From NCBI GenBank assembly GCA_963666965.1, contig OY762939.1, positions 744,001 to 808,000 of the forward strand: DNA of 64,000 bases, read 5' to 3'. A model generated the notes under the pieces. The model had not been told where the DNA came from, ran no database searches, and saw only the letters and a program-made list of their open reading frames with translations. This DNA comes from Proruminimicrobium sp963666965. GTDB lineage: Bacteria; Elusimicrobiota; Endomicrobiia; Endomicrobiales; Endomicrobiaceae. Both the position numbers and the translations under genes were made by a program. Below are positions 52,128 through 61,076 of this stretch, one piece after another. Position 1 is the first letter of the stretch. The number at the start of each line of letters is the position of its first letter.

Positions 52128-53262
52128 AAAAATTAAAAATTTATTAATTCTTTTTACATTGGCTATAGCGGCTCCCGTATGTATTTTTGCGGCTGTTTAT
52201 ACTTACGAGGCTGCAGTTTATATCGGTACGCCTACAGTTTTAATTTCTCACGTTCAGCCTGAGCAGGTTCCTCCTATAAACAAAGAGCTTGTTTTAGTCG
52301 GAACTGTTACTTTCTCAGGCAGCGCAAGCATCAGCCAGTTTAATTTCAGTTATGTTTTACAGGGCGGTTCTACTGCAACAGAAACTATAACAAATATAAC
52401 TCCTGTATCAGGCGGCGTTTACAGATTTACAAAAGGAATTGAATTTGACCAGACGAGCGGAAATATAAGTTACAGCTTTTCTGTTTCAGGTCTTGTCGGA
52501 AGCGTTCCTGTCAGTACAAATACCGCAGTTTATATTGCTACAGTAACGGCAGCTTCATCTCAAAATGTAGACCCTGCAAGTCCGGTACCTGTTGTTTTGG
52601 AATCAGGTAACCAGACGGCTGGAAATACATCCGTAGTTTTTGTAAACGGTTCGTTTACCGGAACACAGAATATTACAATTACACAGCTTGATCATTTAAA
52701 TCCGCCTGTAACGTCTTCAGGTTTTGGCGGTCAAAAAACAGCTGAGACAGATTCTTTTGTAGCTCTTTATCTTATAACGCCGGAAGGGCTTGAATTAAAT
52801 CCTAAAGCGACTCTTACTTTATATTTCGGAGACGCAAATCCTTCGAGACTTTTTATGAAATACAGAGAATCGGCCGGCAGATGGGTGACAATTACAGACA
52901 ATGTCGTAATAGACCCTGCAATGAAAACAATTTCGGCAAGAATAAGCAAACTCGGATATTATGCTGTATCAACTCTTGGAGAAATGCCTGACAATGACTA
53001 CAGACCTGCAAAGAGAGTCGTTATAATGGGCAGAGATACATTTAAATTTGAAAACATGAGCGACGGTGACAAACTCAAAATATTTAACGTAAACGGAAGA
53101 AAGGTAAGAGAAGTAAATGCCAGAGGAAGTTATTCCGGCGGATTTGAATGGGACGGAAAAAAAGATGACGGCAACTGGGCGGACAGCGGAACTTATATTT
53201 ATCAGTTAAAGATTCAAGGCAAAGATAAACTTATAAGCGGAACGATAGCATTTGTTAAATAG
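52120..53262 (+). CDS. Exported protein with ZU5-like and FlgD-Ig-like C-terminal domains, cassette 1 protein Y
   Basis: This 380-residue protein has a signal peptide (LLILFTLAIAAPVCIFAA). An Ig-like region comes first (about 30-150), then a ZU5-like domain (about 155-285; VVLESGNQTAGNTSVVF, LYLITPEGLELNPKATLTLY). It ends in a FlgD-Ig-like unit (about 300-380; VVIMGRDTFKFENM, IFNVNGRKVREV, GGFEWDGKKDDGNW, GTYIYQLKI, ISGTIAFVK). Such C-terminal units serve as sorting or anchoring signals in type IX-like exported proteins. The start ATG 52120 overlaps the X stop (ATGAATAA). Its paralogue is at 55583. Confidence 0.7.
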   Translation: MNKKIKNLLILFTLAIAAPVCIFAAVYTYEAAVYIGTPTVLISHVQPEQVPPINKELVLVGTVTFSGSASISQFNFSYVLQGGSTATETITNITPVSGGVYRFTKGIEFDQTSGNISYSFSVSGLVGSVPVSTNTAVYIATVTAASSQNVDPASPVPVVLESGNQTAGNTSVVFVNGSFTGTQNITITQLDHLNPPVTSSGFGGQKTAETDSFVALYLITPEGLELNPKATLTLYFGDANPSRLFMKYRESAGRWVTITDNVVIDPAMKTISARISKLGYYAVSTLGEMPDNDYRPAKRVVIMGRDTFKFENMSDGDKLKIFNVNGRKVREVNARGSYSGGFEWDGKKDDGNWADSGTYIYQLKIQGKDKLISGTIAFVK

Positions 53263-53271
53263 GAAAAACAG

Positions 53272-54216
53272 ATGATAAAGAATAAAATAGTTTTAATATC
53301 ACTTTTAATGATAATGGCGGTTGTCCCAAAAGCTTATGCCGCTTTTGAAAGCACCTACTGGGGAGTAAGACCTCTTGCTATGGGCGGAGCTTTTACCGCG
53401 GTCGCAAATGATGCAAATGCCCCTCTTTATAACATAGCCGGTATAGCGAATTTGACAGAACGTGAAATATCTTTGAGCGCTTCCAGGCTTTTTACAGGAT
53501 TGGACGGCGTTGAAATAGGAACAAACTATTTTGAATATACTCAGCCTTTATCAATGACAACCGATACATACGGCGTAATGTCTTTTGCGTGGGCGAGTTT
53601 GTCAAGCCCAGGATTAAGCAGAGAAGATACGTTCAACATAGGTTATGCAAGAAAGGTAAATGATGTTTTAAGGCTCGACCCTGAAATAATAAATTTGACG
53701 GCCGGTCTTAATTTGAAATATTTAAGACATGAATATAATTTTTCTCTCAGCAACAGTCCGGGACTTTATCCTTCTTCAAAAGGCGGTCTTACGGCCGATA
53801 TAGGAGTTTTGGCTCAGTTTACAAACGGAATCAGCGTCGGTCTGAGCAGTAAATATTTGACGACTCCCGATATAGGTTTTGAAAATGAGGATAAAGTAAG
53901 CAGAATGAACGTTGTAGGTCTTGCCTACTATAATGATTTGCTTCCGGTTGTTCATATTCCTTATTTTACCGTTGCGATGGATGCTGTTTTTGTTAATAAT
54001 GAGACTAATTTAAGATTTGGTCTTGAAAGCTATCTTGTAGACGGTAAACTGGCAGTCAGAACAGGTATGAGGCAGGAAGCGTTTGATGTTGGTTTCGGAT
54101 ATGATTTTATGTTATCTGAAAAGGTTAAACTTATCGTAGATTACGCTCTTGAGATTCCTTTGGAAGTCGAAGAATCTTACGGTTCTCATTTTTTTGGAAT
54201 TTCTTTTAAATTTTAG
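53272..54216 (+). CDS. PorV/UPF0164-like outer-membrane beta-barrel, cassette 1 protein Z
   Basis: This 314-residue protein has a signal peptide ending near AYAAF. The N-terminal motif RPLAMGGAFTAVANDANAP is typical of PorV/PorQ and UPF0164 proteins of the FadL-like barrel fold. Alternating strands follow, with the final strand HFFGISFKF ending in Phe, as in outer-membrane barrels. In type IX secretion PorV binds and passes cargo with C-terminal signals. Here it lies nine bases after protein Y, a candidate cargo. Its paralogue is at 56722. Confidence 0.78.
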   Translation: MIKNKIVLISLLMIMAVVPKAYAAFESTYWGVRPLAMGGAFTAVANDANAPLYNIAGIANLTEREISLSASRLFTGLDGVEIGTNYFEYTQPLSMTTDTYGVMSFAWASLSSPGLSREDTFNIGYARKVNDVLRLDPEIINLTAGLNLKYLRHEYNFSLSNSPGLYPSSKGGLTADIGVLAQFTNGISVGLSSKYLTTPDIGFENEDKVSRMNVVGLAYYNDLLPVVHIPYFTVAMDAVFVNNETNLRFGLESYLVDGKLAVRTGMRQEAFDVGFGYDFMLSEKVKLIVDYALEIPLEVEESYGSHFFGISFKF

Positions 54217-54255
54217 TATAATGCCGGAAGCGGCAAATTCAGGATTATTTAAAAT

Positions 54256-55590
54256 ATGAAAATAAAAAATATATTGTTTTTTGTTCTGACAGCAGTCATA
54301 TTCATTTCATCGTTATCTTTTGCCGGCAATATAGGCAAAAACACTTACGGAATTCTCACGGAAAATTTTACAGGCGCAAGTTTTGATGAAGCCGACACGG
54401 ACGATTTGGTTGATATTTATATATTCAGCGATACGATAAAAATAGATACAGTTTATGCAAGCTCGGCAGCAGTTAATGCTCCCGAAGCAATGAAGTATAT
54501 ATCGGTGTATCCAAATTCTGCTGTTTCTCTTGGCTGGAGCGGCTACGGCATAGCTTTCAAAAGCGGAACAGGAACAATTCAGCGTGACATGCAGTCTTAT
54601 TATAACGGCAGTTTGAAATTTGTTGCGCGTTCAACAAGCAGTGCCGCAGGCACAATGTCTGTAGGAATAAAAGTTAACGGTATCGAAGTAAGAAGAACGT
54701 TAACCGATTTGGGATTGGTTACCGACGGCAACTGGCATCAGATTACATTCCCTTTAAATACCTCAAGCGGAGTAAATCTTACTCAGACAAATTTGCAAAA
54801 AACAGATTTTTTGTTTATGGGAATTTATGCTCCCAATGTTTCATCGGAAGTTAAAGTTGACATAGACAACGTCAGATGGGAAAAACAATCAATACCTACT
54901 CTTGAAGTTAAAATGAAAGACCGCAGCGGAAACTACTACAGCGGCGATATGTCTTTTGATGTTCAGAGAGGCGTGACAAAATGGCAGGTTGCGAATCAGT
55001 GTTTTGAAGTTATGTTAAACGATATGCCTTTTTCTTCGTCAGGACCTGTAAATGCCTGGATTCAAATTTATACCGATAATACAAATGCATCGGCAAATCC
55101 GAGATATACCGGAGTTATAAGCAAAGACAGCAATCCTTCCGGTCTTGTTGATGAGGCGGCTTCGGATGTTGTCTTGTCTACATGCTGGAGAGCAGTCGCC
55201 AGAGAACCTTTGGCTGAAAATGAACTTGTTATTTTTCAAAACGGCAGTATATTAACTAATACATCAGGCGGCGGTTATAAATGTTATCTTTGGATGCAGG
55301 ATGTTGAGTCTATAGACAAAGAAACTGAAGTTAAATTTGATTTTGTTACAAGCAAATATGCAAGAATATGGAATCACGGATCGATTGTAAAAACAGATGA
55401 TAAAGACGGCAGAGGTGTTCAAACCGAAGAGGCGAAATTTGCCGGGTATTCTTCGGAGTTGTCTGACGGCAGAAAACCTTTGTTTCCTCTTTACGTTTAT
55501 GTAGGCGCGGATTTTTCTTCGTCTTCTAAGGTGTTGAAGGATCACGCATATTCTACAAATAGATTGTTTATAGAATTAATTTATGAATAA
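54256..55590 (+). CDS. Exported protein with CBM-like jelly-roll domain, cassette 2 protein X
   Basis: This 444-residue paralogue of the 50874 protein has a signal peptide (LFFVLTAVIFISSLSFA) and then NIGKNTYGILTENFTGA. The jelly-roll shows SYYNGSLKFVARS, GNWHQITFPLNT and VDIDNVRWEK. The second beta domain has WIQIYTDN and ends VYVGADFSSSSK...LFIELIYE. Differences from copy 1 are spread throughout, so it is a long-standing duplicate. It overlaps the Y gene by ATGAATAA. The start has a GGATTATTT-type, moderate ribosome site. Confidence 0.68.
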   Translation: MKIKNILFFVLTAVIFISSLSFAGNIGKNTYGILTENFTGASFDEADTDDLVDIYIFSDTIKIDTVYASSAAVNAPEAMKYISVYPNSAVSLGWSGYGIAFKSGTGTIQRDMQSYYNGSLKFVARSTSSAAGTMSVGIKVNGIEVRRTLTDLGLVTDGNWHQITFPLNTSSGVNLTQTNLQKTDFLFMGIYAPNVSSEVKVDIDNVRWEKQSIPTLEVKMKDRSGNYYSGDMSFDVQRGVTKWQVANQCFEVMLNDMPFSSSGPVNAWIQIYTDNTNASANPRYTGVISKDSNPSGLVDEAASDVVLSTCWRAVAREPLAENELVIFQNGSILTNTSGGGYKCYLWMQDVESIDKETEVKFDFVTSKYARIWNHGSIVKTDDKDGRGVQTEEAKFAGYSSELSDGRKPLFPLYVYVGADFSSSSKVLKDHAYSTNRLFIELIYE

Positions 55591-56713
55591 TATGAGAAAA
55601 ATTTTTATATTTATAAGTTTTACTGCTGTTTCATTTTTTGTGTCGGCTGATCTTTATGCCGTTACAGTTTCTACTTCTACTCAATTCAGAGCCAGAGCCG
55701 TAGTAAGCGAACCGACTATCAGCATAACTCATGCTCCTGTAGCAAAAGTTTCTTCGGTTGCTAAAGAAATGGTTGTTGTTGGAAGCGTAAATGTCGGAAG
55801 TTCTCCAAATTATCTTTCAGAGCTTAAAATCATATATACTTTGCCCGGCGGAACAGAAATAACGGAAGATATAAGTTTCGGCAGCAATCTCGGCGATGTT
55901 GCATTTTCAAAAAGAATAACATTCACCCAGGAATCAGGGACAATAGCGTATAAAATAAGGGCGTCTGCGGTTATAGGAGTATCAATAAGCACAGAAACTT
56001 CAACAAATTATGCGGTCATATCTTCAAGTGTTTCTTCAAATGTAGGAACTTCCGGAGCTACAGTGTCTCTTGAATCCGGAAACCAGCTTTACGGAAATAC
56101 TAAAATAGTTATACCTTCGGGAGCTTTGGCTTCCGCAACGGATATTTCCATAACGGAAGTTGATCCTGCCGTTACGGCAGATTTGTCAATTTCAAAAGCC
56201 GCAACACAGGAAACTATGCTTACATGTTTTGATATAATGCCTGATATTACGCTTAATGCGCCGGCTGTTCTGACGTTATATTACGGATCAAGAACATCCT
56301 CTCAGAATATTAAGATAAAAAGGTTCAGCAGTTCGCAGTGGATTGACGTAAGCACTGCAACCGTTAATTTTTCAAGCAGGACGGCATCAGTATCAGTTAC
56401 ACAGCTCGGACGTTATGCGGCGTTTGCCGGCTCAGGCTTTTTGCCGGATAATGAATACAGACCAAGAAAAAGAGTTGTAGTTGTCGGACGAAGCGTGTTT
56501 GAATTTAATAATCTTATGTCAGGAGATGTTGTAAAAATATATAACATTAACGGCAAGAAAATAAAAGAAATAACAAGCGGCGATGCAGGCGGCTTTGAAT
56601 GGGACGGAAAAAAAGACGACGGAACATGGGCTGAAAGCGGCGCTTATATATACCAAATTAAGATTGAAGGGAAAAGTAAACTTATAAGCGGAACTATAGC
56701 TTTTGTGAGATAG
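55583..56713 (+). CDS. Exported protein with ZU5-like and FlgD-Ig-like C-terminal domains, cassette 2 protein Y
   Basis: This 376-residue paralogue of the 52120 protein has a signal peptide to about residue 28. A ZU5-like domain follows (VSLESGNQLYGNTKIVIPSG, IMPDITLNAPAVLTLYYG). The C-terminal unit is strongly conserved with copy 1: RPRKRVVVVGRSVFEFN, IYNINGKKIKEI, GGFEWDGKKDDGTW, GAYIYQIKI and ISGTIAFVR. Conservation is higher in this tail than elsewhere, consistent with a recognition function. ATG 55583 is preferred because copy 1 uses the same overlap; ATG 55592 is also possible. Confidence 0.7.
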   Translation: MNNMRKIFIFISFTAVSFFVSADLYAVTVSTSTQFRARAVVSEPTISITHAPVAKVSSVAKEMVVVGSVNVGSSPNYLSELKIIYTLPGGTEITEDISFGSNLGDVAFSKRITFTQESGTIAYKIRASAVIGVSISTETSTNYAVISSSVSSNVGTSGATVSLESGNQLYGNTKIVIPSGALASATDISITEVDPAVTADLSISKAATQETMLTCFDIMPDITLNAPAVLTLYYGSRTSSQNIKIKRFSSSQWIDVSTATVNFSSRTASVSVTQLGRYAAFAGSGFLPDNEYRPRKRVVVVGRSVFEFNNLMSGDVVKIYNINGKKIKEITSGDAGGFEWDGKKDDGTWAESGAYIYQIKIEGKSKLISGTIAFVR

Positions 56714-56721
56714 GACTAAAA

Positions 56722-57654
56722 ATGATAAAAAAAATATTTGCAATATCACTCCTTATTACGGTTTTGAGTCTTGTAAAAGCCGAGGCTTCTTTTGAAAGTA
56801 ATTATTGGGGAGCAAGACCTCTTGCAATGGGCGGCGCTTTTACGGCTGTTGCAAACGATGCTAATGCGCCTCTGTATAACGTTGCAGGCATAGCAAATCT
56901 GCCACGTAAAGAATTTACTTTTATGAGTTCAAGGCTTTTTACCGGAGTTGAAGGCGTTGATATAGGAGCAAATTATTTGTCTTTTGTGTATCCGATATTT
57001 TCTCCTAAATACGGAGCGTTTTCTATAACGTGGGCTTCAGTATCTGCCACGTCTGTATGGAGAGAAGATATATTTAATATAGGATATGCAAGGCAGATAA
57101 ACGATGTTTTTAATCTTGATACAAATATAGTCAATGTGAGCGCCGGTCTGAATGTTAAATATTTAATGCAGGAAGCAAATCTTGATCCGGAAGACAGCGA
57201 TCTTCCTTCTTCAAAAGGAGCTCCGACTGTAGATGCCGGAGTTTTAGCTCAGTTTTCAAACGGCATAAGCGTCGGATGCAGCAGCAAGTATATCACTACT
57301 CCTGATGTCGGATTTGTCAGCGAATATAATGTTTATAATACTAATGTGGTTGGCGTGTCTTATTTCAGCGAGATGATTCCCTATTTAAAAATACCGTTTT
57401 TTACGGTTGCGGCTGACGCGGTTTTTAGAAACAGCGAAACGTCTTTGAGATTTGGTTTTGAAAGTTATGTTGTTGAGGGAAAACTTGCCGTAAGAGCGGG
57501 CGGCAGAGAAGAAGCCTACAGTTTCGGTTTCGGATTTGAACATGAATTCCAGAACGGAACTATAATAGTATTTGATTATGCTTTGGAAATCCCTACTCAG
57601 GTGCAGGAAACCCTCGGGTCTCATTTCGTCGGAGTATCATTCAGATTTTCTTAA
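56722..57654 (+). CDS. PorV/UPF0164-like outer-membrane beta-barrel, cassette 2 protein Z
   Basis: This 310-residue paralogue of the 53272 protein has a signal peptide (ISLLITVLSLVKAEA). The almost invariant start RPLAMGGAFTAVANDANAP is present, then barrel strands to the final GVSFRFS. Shared internal features include SSRLFTGV-GVDIGANY, FSNGISVG-SSKYITTPDVGF and DYALEIPTQVQETLGSHFVG. It begins 8 bases after the Y stop. It closes the island; a 139-base spacer with the next promoter follows. Confidence 0.78.
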   Translation: MIKKIFAISLLITVLSLVKAEASFESNYWGARPLAMGGAFTAVANDANAPLYNVAGIANLPRKEFTFMSSRLFTGVEGVDIGANYLSFVYPIFSPKYGAFSITWASVSATSVWREDIFNIGYARQINDVFNLDTNIVNVSAGLNVKYLMQEANLDPEDSDLPSSKGAPTVDAGVLAQFSNGISVGCSSKYITTPDVGFVSEYNVYNTNVVGVSYFSEMIPYLKIPFFTVAADAVFRNSETSLRFGFESYVVEGKLAVRAGGREEAYSFGFGFEHEFQNGTIIVFDYALEIPTQVQETLGSHFVGVSFRFS

Positions 57655-57731
57655 ATCTTGTTTAAAAGTTAAATAGTTAAACTTGAATATTCTGAGATTG
57701 TTTTTATTCGTTTTTTTTGTTGTTTGTTAAT

Positions 57732-57760
57732 TTGACAAAACACTGTAAATTGATTAGAAT
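57732..57760 (+). promoter_or_regulatory. Sigma-70-type promoter of the hydrogenase/complex-I-like operon
   Basis: A perfect TTGACA (57732-57737), a 17-base spacer and TAGAAT (57755-57760, five of six) lie 33 bases before ATG 57794. It shares the 10-mer TTTGACAAAA with the promoter at 49267. No clear operator was seen. Confidence 0.75.
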
Positions 57761-57793
57761 AACCGTCGCAGTCTGTTAAAAAAGAGAATATAA

Positions 57794-59242
57794 ATGACAT
57801 ACGATATTATGTTGCTTTTAGTTGTGGCAATTCCAATTTTATTTTCTGTATTAATTCCTCTTTTTGCAAAAGTTTCTGTGTTTGTCAGAAACTTTTTTGC
57901 TTTGTTATTGATGCTCATTCCGTTAATTTTTCTTGTAGTTATATTTCAGTCCGTAAAACTCGGGTTGCCGGTTGATTTTGTTTATGAATTTCCGGTTCTT
58001 GAAATCAATTTTATCCTTCATGCCGATATTTTTTCAGTTTTTGTAGCTATGGCTTCGGTTTTCATAAGCATAATAGTTTTAATATATTCTTTTGAATATA
58101 TTAAGAATTATGACCATCAAAATGAATATTTCTTCATAGTTGTTTTATTCGTCGGGTCAATGATGGGAATAGTTTTTTCTGCAAATCTTATATTTATATA
58201 TGTATTCTGGGAAATGACGGCTCTTGCTTCATGGAGGCTTATAGGTTATTTCAGAGAAAGGGAATACGTAAGAAGAGCCAACAAAACATTTATAATGACG
58301 GCAGCGGGCGCTTTATGCATGCTTATAGGTTTTTTAATTATAGCCGAGCAGGCCGGTTCTTTTGATCTTAAAGTGATTTCTGCAGCAGAACTTCAGGGGC
58401 CTGCAGTCAGTTTGGCTATAATATTGATAATACTCGGTATTTTTTCAAAATCGGCAACGTTTCCTCTGCATTCTTGGCTAGCTGATGCCGGTATAGCACC
58501 TTCTCCCGTGACGGCCCTTTTGCATGCCGCCGTTTTGGTGAAAATAGGCGTTTACGTGTATGCAAGACTTTTTAATTTTACAATTGTACCGTCCGAAGAA
58601 ATAAGGACGGTTCTTTTTATTATAGTGGCAATAAGCGCATTTTTGTCGGGAGCCGTTGCCTTTGTTGAAAAAGACATTAAAAGAGTTATAGCTTTTTCAA
58701 CAATAAGCCAGCTTGCTTTTATATTCTTGGGTTTTATTTCAGGAGGCAGGCTTGCTTTTATCGGTTCAATGCTTTTTATTCTGATGCATGGAGTTGCAAA
58801 AGCCGGATTGTTTTTATCGGCCGGCATAATAGAACATAAAGTGCACACAAAGCAGCTTGACATGATGGGCGGACTTTTTAAATACATGCCTGTTACTGCT
58901 TTTGCTTTTGCAGGATGCGCTTTGTCTGTAATGGGAATACCTCCTTTTGCCGGATTTTTCAGCAAATTTTTGTTGATTTTAGGTTCAGTTTATGACGGCA
59001 ATATAGCGGTTGCTCTGATATTTATAATATGCGCCGGTTTTACGGTTTTATATACCGTAAGAGTTTTCAGAAAAGTATTTTTTGGCGAGCAGAAAGATTA
59101 CCGCCATATAGAAAAAGAAATTGCTTTTTCTCCGATGGTTGGCAGCGTTACGGCCCTTGCGGTTTTATCGCTGCTTATGAGTTTTGCTTTTAGTTATTTG
59201 TTTTACATAGCGACGCTTGCGTCTCAAATGATAAAAGGATAG
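57794..59242 (+). CDS. Antiporter-like membrane subunit (NuoL/MrpA-type), energy-converting hydrogenase or complex-I-like enzyme
   Basis: This 482-residue proton-translocating subunit has about fourteen helices. Residues of the ion path are kept: Glu in YVFWEMTALASW, Lys in SKSATFPLHSWLADA, the segment ALLHAAVLVKIGVYV and Lys in EKDIKRVIAFSTISQL. It is the first gene of an operon that encodes three antiporter-like subunits. The short C-terminus lacks the long lateral helix of complex I NuoL, as in hydrogenase-type subunits. It probably couples electron transfer to ion pumping. Confidence 0.85.
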   Translation: MTYDIMLLLVVAIPILFSVLIPLFAKVSVFVRNFFALLLMLIPLIFLVVIFQSVKLGLPVDFVYEFPVLEINFILHADIFSVFVAMASVFISIIVLIYSFEYIKNYDHQNEYFFIVVLFVGSMMGIVFSANLIFIYVFWEMTALASWRLIGYFREREYVRRANKTFIMTAAGALCMLIGFLIIAEQAGSFDLKVISAAELQGPAVSLAIILIILGIFSKSATFPLHSWLADAGIAPSPVTALLHAAVLVKIGVYVYARLFNFTIVPSEEIRTVLFIIVAISAFLSGAVAFVEKDIKRVIAFSTISQLAFIFLGFISGGRLAFIGSMLFILMHGVAKAGLFLSAGIIEHKVHTKQLDMMGGLFKYMPVTAFAFAGCALSVMGIPPFAGFFSKFLLILGSVYDGNIAVALIFIICAGFTVLYTVRVFRKVFFGEQKDYRHIEKEIAFSPMVGSVTALAVLSLLMSFAFSYLFYIATLASQMIKG

Positions 59243-59249
59243 AAGAAAA

Positions 59250-61067
59250 ATGAACATGGTTTTAAGTATTATTATTCCTGTTGCGGCAGCATTCGTTTTA
59301 TTTATATTGCCGTCAAAACTTAATAGAACAAAAACATATTTGTTTTTGGGTGCTGTCCTGTTTAATTTTGCCGTTGCCATAATAGGTTATGCGAAAGGTT
59401 TTGTTTTTTCATCACCGGCAGTAATTAATTATGATATGTTCTTTAGAGTTTCTCCTCTGGGCTCGTTTATGTCTGTAGTAATTTCTGCAGTTGCTCTGTT
59501 GAGCGCGGTTTATGCGGCTGCTTCGATGAAGGCAAATAAACAGACTCATTTATTTTACGGTTCAGTTTTACTGACTCTCTCTTTTGTAAACGGAGTTTTA
59601 TTAGCGGATAATTTTGTTATTTTTCTGTTTTTTTGGGAAGCTTTAATGATTCCGATGTTTTTAATGATAATGTCGGGAGAATCGAAACCTTTTGATGTGG
59701 CCGTTAAAGCGTTTATAATATCGGCGATAGCAGATTTGTTTTTGATGTTCGGAATAATGTTTTTGTGTATAGCCGGCGATTCTTTCAGTATTTCAAAATG
59801 CATTGCAGTATTGAAAGTGGACGGTGCCTGCAATAGTTTTACGGTAATTTCTTTTATAATGCTTTTTATAGGAGCTGCCGCGAAAATAGGTGCTATGCCG
59901 TTTCACAGCTGGCTCCCGGAAGCATCAGTAAAAGCGCCTGTTTCTTTTATGGTTTTTATGGTAACCGGAGTAGAGAAAGTGCTGGGAGTGTATCTGCTTA
60001 TAAGAATAACAAATGATTTTTTTATGATAGAGCCGTCATCGCTGTTAAGCATATCGGCCATGACATTCGGAATAATATCGGCGGTTATTGCAAATGCTCT
60101 TGCTGTTACTCAAAATGACTTTAAAAAAATGCTGACATACGCAAGTATAGGCCAGGCAGGATTTATGATAGTCGCAATTTCAACAATGTCCGTAATAGGA
60201 ACTATCGCCGCTTTGATACATATGCATGCTCATATCATCTATAAGAGCAGTTTGTTTTTTGTGGCGGGAAACATTGAAAAAACGGAAGGCACAACAGACA
60301 TATCTGTAATTAAAGGCGGACTTAGAAAAAGCATGCCGTATACTTTTTTAGCCTTTTTGCTTTCAGGAGCTTCGTTTGCCGGCATTCCTTTTTTCTATGC
60401 TTTCTATTCAAAAGAAATGATTTATGAAAGTGCGCTTGGGATAAGCTGGCTGTTTTACGCAGGTCTGCTTATTTCAACACTGTTTGCTTTAATAACAATA
60501 ATAAAATGGGGCAGCAAATTATTTTTTGACAATAACGGAAATAATTCCAAATTTGAAGATAAAGAAGTTTCAACGTGGATGTTTATTCCGACTATTGTTT
60601 TTTCGCTGGCATGTATATTATTCGGTTTGTTCCATAAAGTGCCTCTTAAAATAATGTGCAGCGTTTTAAATTTGAAAATGCCTGAGTCCCATTCGGTTAT
60701 TTTTGCCGCAATGCTTATTTTGATATCTTTTGCCGTTTTAGCTTTAGCTGTTATAAACTTTATTATTGCTTACAGAAAGAAAACGGATGTTTCAGGATAT
60801 GCGCAGCCTGTCTTAAACAAATTAGGCGTGTTTAAACTCAATGAAAATGCAGGATTGGATCCGTATAATATTTTTATCGGGTATATAAAAAAAATGTCTG
60901 TATTTTTATTTGTTTTAGACAAAGCTTTGAATTATTTTTATGATTTTGTAATACCGGCCGCGATAGGTGAAATGGCGAGAAACACTAGAAAAGTTCATAA
61001 CGGTAATATGTCTGTTTATATAATTTGGATTTTGCTGGGAATCATCTGTATTTTTATAATATTTTAG
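59250..61067 (+). CDS. Antiporter-like membrane subunit (NuoM/NuoL-type) with an extended C-terminus
   Basis: This 605-residue protein is the longest of the three antiporter-like subunits. Key residues are Glu in FFWEALMIPMF, Lys in AAKIGAMPFHSWLPEAS and Lys in QNDFKKMLTYASIGQA. About 110 residues after the core form extra helices and an amphipathic stretch (from about 480), ending in another helix. This suggests a lateral helix like that of NuoL or HyfB. Its order in the complex cannot be settled from sequence alone. It begins 7 bases after the previous stop. Confidence 0.83.
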   Translation: MNMVLSIIIPVAAAFVLFILPSKLNRTKTYLFLGAVLFNFAVAIIGYAKGFVFSSPAVINYDMFFRVSPLGSFMSVVISAVALLSAVYAAASMKANKQTHLFYGSVLLTLSFVNGVLLADNFVIFLFFWEALMIPMFLMIMSGESKPFDVAVKAFIISAIADLFLMFGIMFLCIAGDSFSISKCIAVLKVDGACNSFTVISFIMLFIGAAAKIGAMPFHSWLPEASVKAPVSFMVFMVTGVEKVLGVYLLIRITNDFFMIEPSSLLSISAMTFGIISAVIANALAVTQNDFKKMLTYASIGQAGFMIVAISTMSVIGTIAALIHMHAHIIYKSSLFFVAGNIEKTEGTTDISVIKGGLRKSMPYTFLAFLLSGASFAGIPFFYAFYSKEMIYESALGISWLFYAGLLISTLFALITIIKWGSKLFFDNNGNNSKFEDKEVSTWMFIPTIVFSLACILFGLFHKVPLKIMCSVLNLKMPESHSVIFAAMLILISFAVLALAVINFIIAYRKKTDVSGYAQPVLNKLGVFKLNENAGLDPYNIFIGYIKKMSVFLFVLDKALNYFYDFVIPAAIGEMARNTRKVHNGNMSVYIIWILLGIICIFIIF

Positions 61068-61076
61068 GCGGGTATA

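Larger units (their letters stand above)
50874..57654 (+). repeat. Tandem duplication of a three-gene exported cassette
   Basis: Genes at 50874, 52120 and 53272 have paralogues in the same order at 54256, 55583 and 56722. In both units the second gene starts inside the first through the same ATGAATAA overlap. The copies are clearly diverged in DNA, so the duplication is old. A CBM-like protein, a ZU5-like/FlgD-Ig protein and a PorV-like barrel make up each unit. Confidence 0.9.
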
